This document shows positions 47,601-59,545 of a stretch of DNA of 64,000 nucleotides, piece after piece. The notes beneath the pieces were generated by a model. It worked only from the letters and a program-made list of their open reading frames with translations, ran no database searches and was not told the DNA's origin. The position numbers were made by a program, and so were the translations under genes. The DNA comes from Hofstenia miamia (taxonomy: Eukaryota > Xenacoelomorpha > Acoela): positions 1,664,770 through 1,728,769 of the forward strand of contig SCFE01000100.1 in NCBI GenBank assembly GCA_004352715.1, given 5' to 3'. Position 1 is the stretch's first letter, and every line of letters starts with the position of its first letter.

Positions 47601-49715
47601 GGGTTAACGGTACATTCAACAAAACCAGTAAATTGAAAGTGAAAAGTTAGTCCCACAACGTTTCCGTTTTTGAGAGGATCGCAGAAGGCACACAATCGGT
47701 TAATTTACTCATATTGTGTTCATTTATTATTTATGTGTGAGAAGGTTTTTAAAAACTGATCTTAAAATAGTACTGAACAAAATATTTTGAAAAAAAATCT
47801 GTTGATTTAAATCAATGTTTGAAACAGATAATGTTTTCCATTCAAATATGTACAGTGCCAAGCTTTCAAAAATTATATAACTGCAATTCTAATGCTTGAT
47901 TTTGTAAGATACTGTAATTATGTCAATACATACAAGCGATCTCAATGTGCATGAAGTCGAAAAAACTATTAGTTTGCATGCTAAAAATGAACATTAAGTG
48001 TTAAAAAATGACTTACTTTTTTCTAGAATGATCAACTTTAAAGCTAACGGTTGGCATTAGTAATCCAAAATTAAGGAAAATCCAGCTGGGCTTGAATTAA
48101 AACGCGTTTTGGAAAAGACTTATACACAGACGTCTTACCAATATCACTCCAAAACCGTAAAGGACAGACATTTCGTTTCACCTACACATCATTGACTTTT
48201 GCAAAAGAGGCGCAATGAGTAAACGCAGTCGAATAAGCGACTAATTCATCTAATTTCACTTTGAAATTATTTTCTAGACTGATTTTTAATGCAGCATTCA
48301 TTTACTTTGTTTCCTCGAATGACAGAGAAAATGGAAAAAATTTAAAAAACAATGACTGTATTTAACATGGCAAAGAGCTAAGAATAAGCATAAGTGGCGA
48401 TTAAATATTCAGAAAAACAACAAAATTGTCACATAAATGAATGCATGGGTAAAATAATGTCAGCATTTGTCAATGATATGCACCTCAAATGTAGGAAAAG
48501 ACGTACCGGAATAAAAAAGAAAGTATTAATCCGAAGAAATAAATAAAAGTTGTCTGCGGCGACTGCCAATAGTAAAACAGTTTAAAGCCCACATCCGCTA
48601 AAATACACAATTGGACGGTCAGGAAAATAAGATCATTTCCTTTCCAATTGATTTAATAAACTGCCAAACTCCATCTCAGTTGGTTTTAATTTCGTCATCA
48701 AATATATAATTTACTGCTTTGGTAACGAGCGATCAATTATTTCTGTAAATAATTGTACTTTCCTAAGAAATTGATGTTTTATGAGAAAGTTCTACACAAT
48801 TTGCGCTTCAAACATTTCGCCCACAATTGTGAATTAATCAATACCCACATAATTTCAATCTCAAATAGCATTCAGCTGTAATAACAGCTACTCTAAAACA
48901 CACGTACACGCCCATGCCTACAATATCAAATAATGATCATTTCAATTACAGAACACATGTATTCAAGTATTCAATGAAACCTTTTCTTTAAAAAAACAAC
49001 TTAAATCTTCTCAAAAATTACTTTAAAACAAAAATAGAAAATCACAAGACAAACTCTGGTCACCAAATTAAGCTGTTTCGTAAACTCAACAATAAGTCTG
49101 AAAATATAAAACCCAAATCAACTTTCGCTCTAAAAATAACTTGTAACTAAGTAATATGCTAATGCTATTTTCGGGTTGAGGAAGTTCACGTGAATATTGT
49201 TTGTGAGTTTATGGAATGCTACACTTCAGAAGGCGCTACGCCTTGTATTCTACAATACAATACGTAAGTCTTCTAGGTGATTGATTTGAAAGCTGATTTG
49301 GAGTTGTTGTGTCAAAAATACAGTGAATTATTTTATATGATTTCAATGAAATATTAGGAACGCCTTTGCCTTGTCTGTGGAATAAACACTGGCAAAGCAT
49401 GTTAATTATGCGATAACCTTGATTGCGAAGAATTCGCAAAGAATAAATATGACTTTAATGATTCCTTTCCATTGAAAATTGGTGCAAAGCCAAAATTAGT
49501 TTAAGTAAAAAGGATGGTCTACACCAATTAAATCGAACAAAAGGGGAGAGAAGTAATGTAGAACTAGGTATTTAAAACTGCTGTGACAACGCACATTGTC
49601 ACAAAATAAAACGGTTGACATGCTTCTATTAAAAACACACATTTTCTACGTTCTTATGAAAATACTTTCGAATAAACCTGCTACTTCTGTGCTAATAAAT
49701 GACGTATAATTAATC
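44655..49715. other. Long intergenic stretch
   Basis: Five kilobases without a supported gene. A (TA)n tract lies at 45940-45962. A GC-raised patch at 46465-46677 is open for 70 codons (+; HLVCRGFTTDCGLSFTTFRN) without a recognised family. Other short minus frames (47428-47622, 49236-49439) are unremarkable. Confidence 0.4.
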
Positions 49716-49982
49716 AGGGCGAATCCAGAAATTTTATTTAGGAGGGGCGTGCACGGCCTAAAATTTATTAACTATATGTACTATTGATTTTGAACAAATG
49801 TGTTACATGGGTATTTATTAAAATCATAAGCAAACACACATTTTTTGAAATTTTGTTGAAGCTAAATAATACAGCGCGCGAAGAAAATAATTTAATTTAC
49901 TAAATGTACTCAATTTATTTTTTTAATTTGCAGTTTGGGGGTGGGTTCGTACGCCCGTCACGCCCTCATCTGAATTCGCCCT
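49716..49982. mobile_element. Family D MITE, 267 bp
   Basis: Left end AGGGCGAATCCAGA and right end, read inward, AGGGCGAATTCAGA. A second inverted block, GGAGGGGCGTGCACGG versus TGAGGGCGTGACGGGC, lies inside each end. The centre is AT-rich. No clear target duplication is readable. A half copy lies at 41467-41547. Confidence 0.7.
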
Positions 49983-50716
49983 TGTTTTTCCATGCATATA
50001 ACTCCTACTCTAAGCATATCAACATAATCTATTTTCTCCACTGACAATGGTGGGGTATCGTCTCCTAGTTATCTGAGCCTGAAAACGGTTTTATTGGTGA
50101 GCTCAGTTTAATATTTAAGAATTAAATGGAATTGGGGAGTTTTTGAAGTTAATAGAAAAACATTCTTTCTCTGTACAGTTTTTTTTAACATAAACACACT
50201 ATAAATAGTAAAATAATACATTAATTTTCATTTAAAATGATTTTTTAATTCAATTATAATCTATATATTTTATTGATTTATCATTGCAAGCGTTTCTATT
50301 GCACAACAATTAATGAAGTCATCTTATAGGAATCACTCTCATAATCTACCATTTCAATCACCTAATGCCTATTAATATCAATGATATCTTGTTGGCATTA
50401 TTTTGTTCTTTCACATTGATTCAAAATGAGGATTACTTACTCATTAAATTGGGAAGACTATGACCAAAACAATGAAGTTCATAGCCATAGTTCAAAATGA
50501 ACATGTGGAAATTTAAATTTTCAGTTATCTGGGCCCCTGCGATCCAATTTTTTATTTCGAATTTAATTTGAAAATACATGAAATGGATTGGGAATAGGGT
50601 CTGCGAGTACTCGAATCTTCGCGTAACCGATCCGACTCGTCTCGAAAATTAAACTTCAGCAGGTTTTCAGTAAGGTCGAGACGACAGGTATTGTGTTGAT
50701 ATAATATTGAATAGTA

Positions 50717-51459
50717 CAGGGCTTTCAAAAACATCATTTATTTTTATATGTTTATGACATCAAAAATATATTTCTATTAATACTGAAACTTATACACAAT
50801 GAACAGTATACGTTAAAATTTTGCTCTAATTATTCCATCTTGTTATTAGCTTCAGCACCATTTCAAAATGTTACTTTTCACATTCTCATTAAGAATTTCC
50901 TGGCAAGAATTCATGCGGTCCATAAAATCAAGTCAGAGAGCTTATGATGTGTAATTGAAGCTCATAGGGTTTGTATTTCAGCATTTTGTGGAGGATAGTA
51001 AATGTAGAGCCAAGCGATGTATCAAGCATATTACAAATTGTGGGAACATAGTTTAAAAATTATTTTCTAAAATTACAACAACTTGTGTGCATTTTCTGAA
51101 TGTACTGACGAATTTGCTCTCCCTGATCGCACCCTGGTCTTCAACAGAACATGTCTCCAAAAACTTTTTATGCAAAAGCCGAATTGTTTTATCTGTAAGT
51201 TTATGTTGAAATCCTTCTTTTGCAACCTGTTTTTTACTGCTGTAACAAACTCGTACTTGGCCATAAGAATAACTATTCTAACACGCTCTTGTATTGTGTA
51301 GATTTAAAATGGCTAAAAACAAGATGAAATAATTTAAATGAGCAGTAAAGAAAAATTTAAATGTATACTTTTCATTGTGTACAAATTTCATTATTATCAG
51401 AAACATATTTTTGATGCAATAAAAATTTATAAATAGATGATGACTTTATGAAAGCCCTG
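50717..51459 (-). mobile_element. Mariner-type deletion derivative, nested
   Basis: Inverted ends CAGGGCTTTCAAAAAC (50717) and CAGGGCTTTCATAAAG (read inward from 51459), with TA on both sides (50715-50716, 51460-51461). The 743-bp element lies inside a family B MITE, so it inserted later. It carries only the start of a transposase. Confidence 0.85.
51073..51300 (-). pseudogene. Mariner-type (DUF4817-class) transposase N-terminal remnant
   Basis: The minus frame reads ERVRIVILMAKYEFVTAVKN RLQK, the first DNA-binding helices of this class. A neighbouring frame continues KKFLETCSVEDQ, matching the second helix-turn-helix end (F.E.GSV.DR). A frameshift lies between the two, and no catalytic domain is present. 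Confidence 0.65.
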
Positions 51460-51834
51460 TACATGACAGTTTGCCTAATCGAAAAAAAATAATATTGTGA
51501 TTGAATAATTTTAACAAAAAGTTCTTTCTGGTTCAAAAGTGCACTGCATGGTGAATGGTCTTCGGCACATTCTTTCAGTTCTTCTTAAATGCGAAAAACT
51601 TATTTTGGTTAAGAATAGCTATCATTATTATAAATTTTTGTGAGACATTAGTAATCATTAGTTATATTTCTTATTCGATTATTCTGAGTTTTTATTGTGA
51701 CTTTAATGTATGATGCTGATGTGAATAGACAAAATCTGAGAATCGAAATCCGACTCGACTCAATTTGAATGTAAAAGGCATACTCGACTCGACTCGACCT
51801 GAAGCAAAAATATTCCGACTAGCATGGTTCTATT

Positions 51835-52727
51835 CGTGAATCTGTATCCAAATTGAAATTCAAAATACAATGTGGTTAACGTAATAATTAAAAAAATACG
51901 TAATAAATTATTACATTAATAAATTTATTTACGTAATAAAACATCTGTTGTTAGTAGACATTGCAAAACGGGACTTTCCAGATTCACTACTCTCTTTTAC
52001 ATAAATATGTAATGAAGTATGCATGTAGATTTCTATTTTCAGGTATTTTTCGAACTTTGAATTTTAAACAAAACAATATTCTGAGACTGCAATATATCAT
52101 ACACATAATATCTAAAACATAATTAGGGAAATTCTTAGCAAATTCTTTGTACATATTTTGACGAATATTATTAAATAAGAAATAGTTGCAATAGTTTTAA
52201 ATTTTTGAGAATATTCTTTTCTAGATTTTTTGTAGTACATAGTGAGTCCAAAAATTGGATATTTAGTTTTCGAGGACAAAAAAATAATCATCGGATACTT
52301 TCCAATTGGCCCATTTATAAAAATGAATTCTTTACACTCTGTGTGATGTTTAAAGGAATGTAAAGCAAAATAATTAAAAGCAGAAAAAATCCGCTATGAA
52401 CTATGGATTTGCGAGCTCGGACGAGCTATGTTGATGTACACTCAAATGAGAATTTTTTTGCTACTTTATTCCTTGACAAGTCAATACTGAACAAATAAAT
52501 GTTTTTATATAATAAATTTTTTAACATTTTGCAAATATTTTTCTAATCTTCCATATATGACAAACTTTCAAATTCATGTGGATACAAACCCCTCTAAACA
52601 CAAAAAATTATTTATGCTAATGTAAGTCTAGTGCGGTGAAAGGCAAGGGACAAAAGCCTAAAAAAATATTGCCATTTTGCTATTACAAGTCCTATAGCAA
52701 AATATCCGAATTTTAAATTTAAATAAA
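51835..52727. other. Intergenic
   Basis: No gene supported. Confidence 0.4.
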
Positions 52728-52895
52728 ATGAAGAGAACTATTTATAGAAATCAATGCACTCAAATTTCACATTTGCAAAATGTTTTTTATGAATTCAACG
52801 ACAAGGCAAAGTTCAAACCGAAAGTAAATCCTTTCGCAGATCTACATGAATGCACTGTTTCGTATAAGTTTACTACAGTAGAAGAAAAAGAAGAA
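52728..52895 (+). CDS. Candidate first exon of an unknown gene
   Basis: ATG at 52728 (AAATAAAATG context) opens 56 codons: MKRTIYRNQCTQISHLQNVF, then KFKPKVNPFADLHECTVSYK and an acidic end VEEKEE. It is followed at once by GTAAGT (52896-52901), a full consensus splice donor, in phase 0. Reading through would stop four codons later. No family is recognised. It is a soluble, charged product without a signal peptide. The nearest fitting acceptor on this strand is at 54749. Confidence 0.3.
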
Positions 52896-53315
52896 GTAAG
52901 TAAAACATGAAACAAATCATTTTGATACACAAATTCCTACCGAATAATAGAAATAAAAAACATGGAGTAAACTCCCGAAATCGTAAATGTTAATGTTTGA
53001 CACATTGCAATTTGCTGTGGGATAAAAGTGGGTGCTCAAATCGTTTTTCTAAAAATTACACGCTTTAATGTCATTTTGAAATAGAGAAATTGATAAAAAT
53101 CAATGTGAAAATTCCCTTCTACGGAACAATTATATTGAAATAAGGATATGTATTAATTACAGCTTTTATACGGAAAGGTCAGGTTTATTGCGTTTGCTAC
53201 TTTGGGAAAGCACGTCATTTTGTATGAAAATTATAAAATTATTTTTCTTCAAAGGATACTGAAATAGTTACAAAGAATGGCGGCTCAAACGAACTACTTG
53301 ACACGTTCTTCATAA

Positions 53316-53349
<34 letters not shown>

Positions 53350-54749
53350 CATTAAACGACTACTACTAGCAGTAAAATGTCAAAAGGCTGATATATGTTA
53401 GGAAAGTTTTGTAAAATTCGAAAGTTTAGTATTTATTAATTTTAAAATTACCATATCAATATTTTCTATTGTGGCAACAGCTACGGTTAGTTGAAATACT
53501 CACACATCAATATAGACGGTTGTTGTATACATATGTGTATTATATAGTCAAACAAAATTTCAGCTATTTGCCTGACAATTGCAGGAACATTTAAGTTGTC
53601 AGAAATTGCTTAAAAGTAATTATTGTTAAAAAACTGCAACGTTAAATCTAACTGAACTAAGACCGCTTTCAGTAATTGCAATTATCAGAGCGAATGGAAT
53701 CTAACGTCTAACTGCTATCAGAAAAAAAATTTTAAGACCCGAAATCACAATTTTTTCAGAACAGTCGATTTTTAAAGCACATTCCAGTTCTAAAAAAGTG
53801 TATAAAGTCACTTGAATTATTAAATATAGTTAAAGCTATAGTATTGTTTCATCTACCCAATACAACGCTGTATTTCCTGTTAGAAACAAAAGAGTAGAAT
53901 TGATGAATTTTTCAATAATAAAAATGTCGTCCATCACATAAAGTTTCGAAATTTGGAAACTAATAATAAAGTCAATGTCCTGTCAATCAAGAAAAGGAAT
54001 TTGTCAATGAACGTTTTAATTAAGAGAAATAAGAAGCAGCGGTAGAATTTCACCAGAGTTCATCTCCCAAATAACAAGTTGATGAATTCAACAAAATTAT
54101 GTCAGCAATGACATTTTACTGCAATTCAAAATCGAAATATTCCTGTCTATAAACACATAGGAGACTGCAAAGATAAATTGATTAGATATTCACATCACCT
54201 TCATTCACTTCTTTCAAACAAAATTTTCTTATGTGTATGTACGTATTTCGTAACATATGCTGCAATTTTAGAAGGCTTATGGTAATTTTCTAAACTAAAC
54301 TAAGGAAGAAAATATAAATTTTCATAGTTGATATTATCTCTAACTCTCCGGCAAGCTGTGAAAACGAAACTGTAATTGAGGTTACATTATTTATACTGAA
54401 CTTATATTTTCTGTACAACCAAAATTTGGCATTCTGACTTCGAATATTTAATAAATTTTCATTTCCTCAGGCCATAATATTTTCTAGACAAAATTTTACA
54501 AAACAACCAACCCATGTCCGTCTCACTTGGTTTGGAGATTGCTGTCAAATCTCATGAAAATTCACCCGAGACAACACACACGCATTCAACCTGATTTTAC
54601 TATATATATATATATATATATACATTCATTGTTGAAGTTCATAAAAAAGAATTAGATCTTTCCAGGGTAATTTACCTCCTCTTGTTCCCTATTTTTGTCT
54701 ATAACCCTTTTTATTGTTCTTAAAATGTTCTTACTTTTTTCAATTTCAG
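52896..54749. other. Candidate intron or intergenic, with two (TA)n tracts
   Basis: Bounded by GTAAGT on the left and TTTTTTCAATTTCAG on the right. It contains (TA)n at 53319-53348 and 54600-54622. No other gene seen. Confidence 0.3.
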
Positions 54750-54836
54750 GAGAATATTGTGTGTACAGACTTTTTTTATAGATTTATTTTCAGCATAAAT
54801 GCTCGCATGAAATCCAAATGCCATATTCGTCTCTGA
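54750..54836 (+). CDS. Candidate terminal exon, phase-compatible with 52728-52895
   Basis: Preceded by a strong polypyrimidine tract and CAG. In phase 0 it encodes ENIVCTDFFYRFIFSINARM and eight more residues to TGA at 54834-54836. The junction would extend the acidic run (EEKEE-EN). The join is a prediction only. Confidence 0.22.
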   Translation, partial: ENIVCTDFFYRFIFSINARMKSKCHIRL

Positions 54837-55166
54837 AGAAAGTTAGTATCATAATGGACATCACATATTACAGAAGCATGTTTCTCTTGGGCATTTCTGT
54901 TTAAAAAATCACTTCACCCAAAAGGTGTATTTTGATCAGGTAAGACATAAAGAGGAGATAACACAGTATTAGAAGTAAAATAAATTAATAATTGCTTTTG
55001 AAAAGCAAGAACAACAAGCAATTCGACTTTCTTTTGATGAAATATAGAGGATAAATTTGAGGTTTTTGTTGCTAGAGAATATTTTGGTCGTTGCTAAAGG
55101 CAATTTTGGACGTAGATGCCTAATTTACCGCAGACACGGTTGACAGGTGGCAAAAGATAAATATAT
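54837..55166. other. Intergenic
   Basis: No gene seen. Confidence 0.4.
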
Positions 55167-55892
55167 GGTGTGTCTAATAAATACCCGGACTGTGCATATA
55201 AAAAGAAAGACAAATAAAATAATCAACCAAATAATAAATTTCATTTAACAATAGCCACCGCCACATTCACCGACGTTTTTACAATGAGTGATAAGTTTGA
55301 GTTCATGTACATAACGTTCTGCTGGAACTGCACGCATGGCTTGCAAAGAACTTGCCAAGATATCATCTGCATTGGTAAATGATTGTTTTCTAAACCCTTG
55401 TTTGAGGATTTTGTTTACCCAACGGTCTTCTCGCAAAAAAATCAGTTGACTTAGCAGAATGGGGTCTGGCATTGTCATGCTGCCACCACAATGAAGACAG
55501 TTTCGTAGGATTTGTCCGTAGCACCCGCCATTTGTGCCTGTCCTCCTGACAAACTCTATGTAGAGCTCGGAATCAATTGTCTCTTTTGGTTTTGCAGATT
55601 CTATTGCGATTTTCTTGTCAGATGTAAAAGCCACGAAAAGTAATGCTTTTCGATTAGTTAGGCATGGTTTGACAACAGTTAACCGACATTGATCCGGTTT
55701 CTGCCAGGCTTTGTTTTGTGATTTTGTGTTCGGTGTATCGAACCGAGCCCAGGTCTCGTCCTCTGTGCACCAGAACTTCTAACAATCTTGCAGTGAGTTG
55801 TTTTCAAAGAGAGTTACCATATCCTTTGCACATTGTACTCTTTTCAGCTTGCTGTCAGTAAAAAGGTGTGGGATCCAGGAAGAACACACTTT

Positions 55893-55928
<36 letters not shown>

Positions 55929-56038
55929 TGCCATTGGTTATTGTGCAACCAATAGCTAATTAATATAAAATATCAATATATGTGTATTTGTGTATATTTT
56001 TCTTTCTGTGTGCATAGTCTGGGTATTTATTAGACACA

Positions 56039-56041
<3 letters not shown>
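55167..56041 (-). mobile_element. Mariner element, decayed
   Basis: 31-bp inverted ends at 55167-55197 and 56011-56041 start TGGTGTGTCTAATAAATACC and differ at two positions. TA flanks both sides. A (TA)n tract (55897-55927) lies inside, between the 5' transposase end and the right arm, and a small hairpin ATTGGTT/AACCAAT follows at about 55934-55953. Confidence 0.85.
55245..55870 (-). pseudogene. Mariner transposase pseudogene
   Basis: The minus-strand reading: KLKRVQCAKDMVTLFENN, a TAG stop, then FWCTEDETWARFDTPNTK with the first catalytic Asp in DETW, then NRKALLFVAFTSDKKIAIES and SELYIEFVRRTGTNGGCYGQ. In place of the second and third catalytic regions the frame runs FLREDRWVNKILKQGFRKQS, showing a deletion that removes SPDL-type sequence. 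It ends HCKNVGECGGGYC. The N-terminal DNA-binding part is missing beyond the (TA)n tract. Confidence 0.82.
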
Positions 56042-56069
<28 letters not shown>

Positions 56070-56358
56070 NNNNNNNNNNNNNNNNNNNNNNNNNNNNNNN
56101 NNNNNNNNNNNNNNNNNNNNNNNNNNNNNNNNNNNNNNNNNNNNNNNNNNNNNNNNNNNNNNNNNNNNNNNNNNNNNNNNNNNNNNNNNNNNNNNNNNNN
56201 NNNNNNNNNNNNNNNNNNNNNNNNNNNNNNNNNNNNNNNNNNNNNNNNNNNNNNNNNNNNNNNNNNNNNNNNNNNNNNNNNNNNNNNNNNNNNNNNNNNN
56301 NNNNNNNNNNNNNNNNNNNNNNNNNNNNNNNNNNNNNNATATATATATATATATATAT
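56041..56358. other. (TA)n-bounded assembly gap, 269 N
   Basis: (AT)n at 56041-56069, Ns at 56070-56338, (AT)n at 56339-56358. The frames predicted through it are artefacts. Confidence 0.95.
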
Positions 56359-56364
56359 GGGCAG

Positions 56365-56925
56365 TGCGCCCAAACCATCCACGCAGCGGGTTCTGGGTGC
56401 CAATGTCTTAGAGGACACGTTATTTGTACGGAGTCCCTGACCTACAAAGGATGTTAACAATAGGGTAGTAGAACGTGCTGCCATGTGTACTTTGTGAACA
56501 TGGGGGCGATGAAGATCGTGATGTCTGTCTGGTTGGTTTTAATGGACAGTCGGCGAGCAGTGGAAACGCTGCGAGCAAGAGTGCTGCTGTTCTTGAGTTA
56601 TAAGATCATCTCATATGGCAATCATGTCAGGGATAACTTTTCTGGCCTATGGGATACGTCAAGCATCTGTGTCCCAATAGTTTTTGGTTGCAGTAAGCTC
56701 ACTACGCCACCACCATTAGTAGCCTAGTTTGGCCAAAGTGAGAGTGGTGTAACCCTCTTAACTAAAGTTCAGCCTTCGGCTTCAATTCGCTGACCAAACT
56801 CAACACAGACAAATGCTTTGCGTGAAAGGGTTCACCAGAGAATTTTCACGTTAAACCAACCTTAGTATTCACACTTGTTGTTTTAACCACTACTCAGTCT
56901 GTCGACTGATACAGTAACACCGAAT
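56365..56925 (+). repeat. Dispersed repeat family A, copy 3
   Basis: Carries CCATGTGTACTTTGTGAACATG (cf. copy 1 at about 1650), GAAACGCTGCGAGCAAGAG, GTTTTTGGTTGCAGTAAGC, CCACCATTAGTAGCC, CAGCCTTCGGCTTCAATTC and the end ACAGTAAC. It is more diverged than copies 1 and 2. Confidence 0.7.
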
Positions 56926-57111
56926 ACATTCTGAAAGCGCACAGAATTTGTTTTCATGTAATATGAAAAATGAAAAGTAATAAAATTATGAATTTTCACA
57001 ATATACTAAGAGGCTACCCACCTTAAGTTGCCTAGGAAATTTTTAAATCTGTGATGAATTTCTGAAAACATTTTAAAGCACCGCATAATCGAGGAGTGTC
57101 TTCTTTTTCAT

Positions 57112-57213
57112 TTACGTTCTAAAATCGTGCTCGGTCGCGAACCCATTTAACTCGGTTTTGCGCACGTCGAAATTAGTTATCGCTGCAGTGGGCTTTAGTC
57201 TCCTGGATGCTAC
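57112..57213 (-). CDS. Candidate terminal exon, minus strand
   Basis: A strong acceptor (TTCTCTTCACATCTACTGTTCAG, read on the minus strand) ends at 57214. From 57213 one frame gives 33 residues, VASRRLKPTAAITNFDVRKT then ELNGFATEHDFRT, to TAA at 57112. GC is high for the area. It lies downstream of the receptor-like fragment 57718-58289 on the same strand, but the phase of that fragment's donor (1) would select another, shorter frame here, so the link is unproven. Confidence 0.25.
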   Translation of the reverse strand, partial: VASRRLKPTAAITNFDVRKTELNGFATEHDFRT

Positions 57214-57717
57214 CTGAACAGTAGATGTGAAGAGAATGGAAATTTTCTTTGAACATTTAATATTTTCAAATGCACAGCAATAAAACTTAGAAGATATTTT
57301 CAACAGTACTAAGAAGCACCGTTGGTGAATAGATTTGTCCATAGCTTACAATTTTTAAATTTCCTACTATGTTTCTACAAATACAAAGCAGAAAAATCTT
57401 TTTTGGATTCGCAAATCAAAATTAGAAATTTCACAGCATATAAAAAAAACTGTGAATCAACTCACAGAAAAATATCAGGAACTTTAAAAAAGAAAAACCG
57501 TTTATGGATTCTAATTGAACAGACCAATATCGTTTGGAAACAGCAATTTAACTTTAAACAATAAGAATTGTTCGAAATCAACTTGTACACATTTATTAGT
57601 TAGAATTACAATTTTCAGACTGTTATTGGAAAACAATTGCGCAATATGCCCTATCAACTTATTCATTTTAAACATACTGATAGGTAAATAGGTATATAGA
57701 CGGAAAAGATTTCTTAC
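57214..57717. other. Candidate intronic DNA on the minus strand
   Basis: Lies between a donor at 57717 and an acceptor at 57214. A second possible acceptor (TATTTTTCTGTGAG, minus strand) at 57462 would open, in matching phase, a hydrophobic stretch DSQFFLYAVKFLILICESKK before a stop. Confidence 0.25.
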
Positions 57718-58289
57718 CTGTAATCAGAAGAAATACAAAATGTACCCATTCAAAAATAGTGGAAGAAATACTTCCTCCTAAGATTAAATAGGGACTCAAT
57801 GATAAAAAGAGGTTGTAAACACTAGACCTTATTGCGGTCAGATCTTTAAAGATAGCTTCACTTAACATGGGAACAGACACGTAACTTTCATGGAAGCGAA
57901 CTAAACATACAACAAAAACAAGAATTACTGCTGGAAAAATTAATAAAATAGAATTTTTTTTGGTAAGCTGATATTTGTAATGGAGAGCACTACAGCATAT
58001 AAACTTGATATTTCTTCAGGCTTAAGGACTAAACTGATAAAAACAAAACAAATTCTTCTCAAAGAGCATGATTTCAGATAAAGAATACAAACATGTAAAA
58101 AGTGGTGAAGATAAAAATATAAAAAATGCACATGTTGCGCCATCTTATGGTCAAATTGTGAAGTTTTGTTAAAATAACAAGTTGTAAAAACTACTGACAA
58201 CCGACAGATCAAAAAAGATAGAATTCGTATATAAAAATGTCGCCCACCTCTTATACTGTGTAACATTAGGCTATAAGCTGCAGCATCAG
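57718..58289 (-). pseudogene. Chemoreceptor-like multi-pass membrane protein, broken
   Basis: The minus frame runs from the single N at 58290 for about 110 codons. It includes FYIRILSFLICRLSVVF, CSLRRICFVFISLVL and SLYAVVLSITNISLPKK, then meets a T8/A8 run at 57954-57961, where a one-base slip shifts into a second frame. That frame continues SILLIFPAVILVFVVCLVRF, SVPMLSEAIFKDLTAIRSSV, YNLFLSLSPYLILGGSISST and IFEWVHFVFLLITG. It ends at a strong donor, CAG|GTAAGA, at 57718/57717. Alternatively the second part is a separate exon starting at an acceptor (ATTTTTCCAG) at 57930, giving a 213-bp exon in phase 1-1. Four or five membrane spans with the loop before TM5 fit the arthropod gustatory receptor family. 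The N-terminal part is cut by the assembly join. It could also be another seven-pass family. Confidence 0.42.
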
Positions 58290-58290
58290 N

Positions 58291-58321
<31 letters not shown>
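58290..58321. other. Single-N join followed by (TA)n
   Basis: N at 58290 and (TA)15 at 58291-58321 truncate the receptor-like frame. Sequence beyond it is very AT-rich, so the two sides may not be true neighbours. Confidence 0.85.
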
Positions 58322-58323
<2 letters not shown>

Positions 58324-58834
58324 CGCAATCATAATTGTATAATATTATATTATTATATTTTTAATATTTTAATTATATTATTAAAAACAATAATATTAAT
58401 TGAATTATTATATGCAGTGACAAAAAGCAAACTTCTATTATTTTGTTATTGAAAGTAATTGAAAATATTAAAGCATAGGACGTAGTAAAATTTTACTGGA
58501 ATTCAGAACATTTAGTGCATACATACAACAAACCCAAAGAACTGATAACAAAATATGTAAAGTTCCAAAAATACTCTTGTTTATACTTTAAAGTTCTTGA
58601 AACAATCATTATTCTTAAACAAAGAATTAGATGGGTTTTCAAACCCTGATTTGGTTTAAAGGGTTACGTAAAGATACCTTGGTTCAATATTGTTCTACAA
58701 ACACTTAATTTCTTTAAAGTGACTTAGAGGTACTTTAAAATACTAAAGGTTAAATATATTTTCTAAAATCTATAATTGTCTTCAAAATGCTTAATATGTT
58801 TGTAATTTCCTCAAATTGCAATTTATGCACTTAC

Positions 58835-59012
58835 TGAAATAACTTCTTTGATTTAGAACCAACATCTTAAACTGTTGGGATGCAATTATATTCAATGATC
58901 TATAATTATAAGTATCGAGCAAAAATGATATATTTTTCGAAGCTACATAATTTCCCAACAAGTACGATGCAAAATCCACCTTATAATAACAGGGACGTTT
59001 TATTGTCATCAT
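58835..59012 (-). CDS. Candidate first exon, minus strand
   Basis: ATG-ATG at 59012 opens 59 codons (MMTIKRPCYYKVDFASYLLG, NYVASKNISFLLDTY and more) ending in phase 1 at TTTCA|GTAAGT. The phase matches the candidate exon at 57718-57930. It lies upstream of the receptor-like fragment on the same strand, but the single-N join lies between them. Confidence 0.25.
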
Positions 59013-59039
59013 TACTTTTTACGTTTTCTTAGATGTGAT

Positions 59040-59545
59040 ATTTTGCTCCGGGCCCCGCGCAAGCTAAGGCTGGCAGTGCTAAGCTGGTGGAGTTGCTACT
59101 GTTGATGATGTATCTACACGAATGTGTTCAACTGAATTAATATCCAAATAAATTCAGTTTCAGTTATAAATTAGAATCCGAGTAAATTTCCGTTTCAATT
59201 TCAGTTCAAAAAGCCCCCACAATTCAGTTTCAGTTCCACATTTAAATGTTTCGACAAAATAATTTCTAGGAATCATAGAGTGGTGAAAATTTTTACTCTG
59301 CCTTTTATTAACTGCAATGGCAAATTTTGCGGTGTCGATCGATCGTTTATTTTCCTGGGGTGCAATTGAATCAGAGAAACGCCCCGCCAGATTTCAAATC
59401 AAAGAGGCAGGGGTGGCGTAAAATTTTGATTACAACAAACCCAGATATGAAATTGTTGACATCTAGAAACTTAACTAAAAATGTGTTTCAATGTACTTAG
59501 TTTCAGTTTCAGTTTTAATTTAAGCTTTAGTTGACACATTAAATT
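59040..59545. repeat. Patch with repeated TTTCAGTTYCA motif
   Basis: GCTCCGGGCCCCGCGCAAGC at 59045-59064 is followed by several copies of AATTCAGTTTCAGTT-like sequence (about 59150, 59190-59235, 59497-59520). It looks like the subterminal repeats of a MITE, but ends cannot be placed. Confidence 0.35.

Larger units (their letters stand above)
50593..51834. mobile_element. Family B (TCGAG) MITE split by a mariner insertion
   Basis: The left arm (50593-50660) has TAGGGTCTGCGAGTACTCGA and CCGACTCGTCTCG. The right arm (51740-51834) has CCGACTCGACTCAA and CGACTCGACTCGACC. Both resemble the arms of 39242-39635. A separate mariner-type element occupies 50717-51459. The right tip is blurred. Confidence 0.5.

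Noticed and set aside
55956-56484. Open frames through 56070-56338
   Set aside because: Same artefact: gap Ns plus microsatellite.
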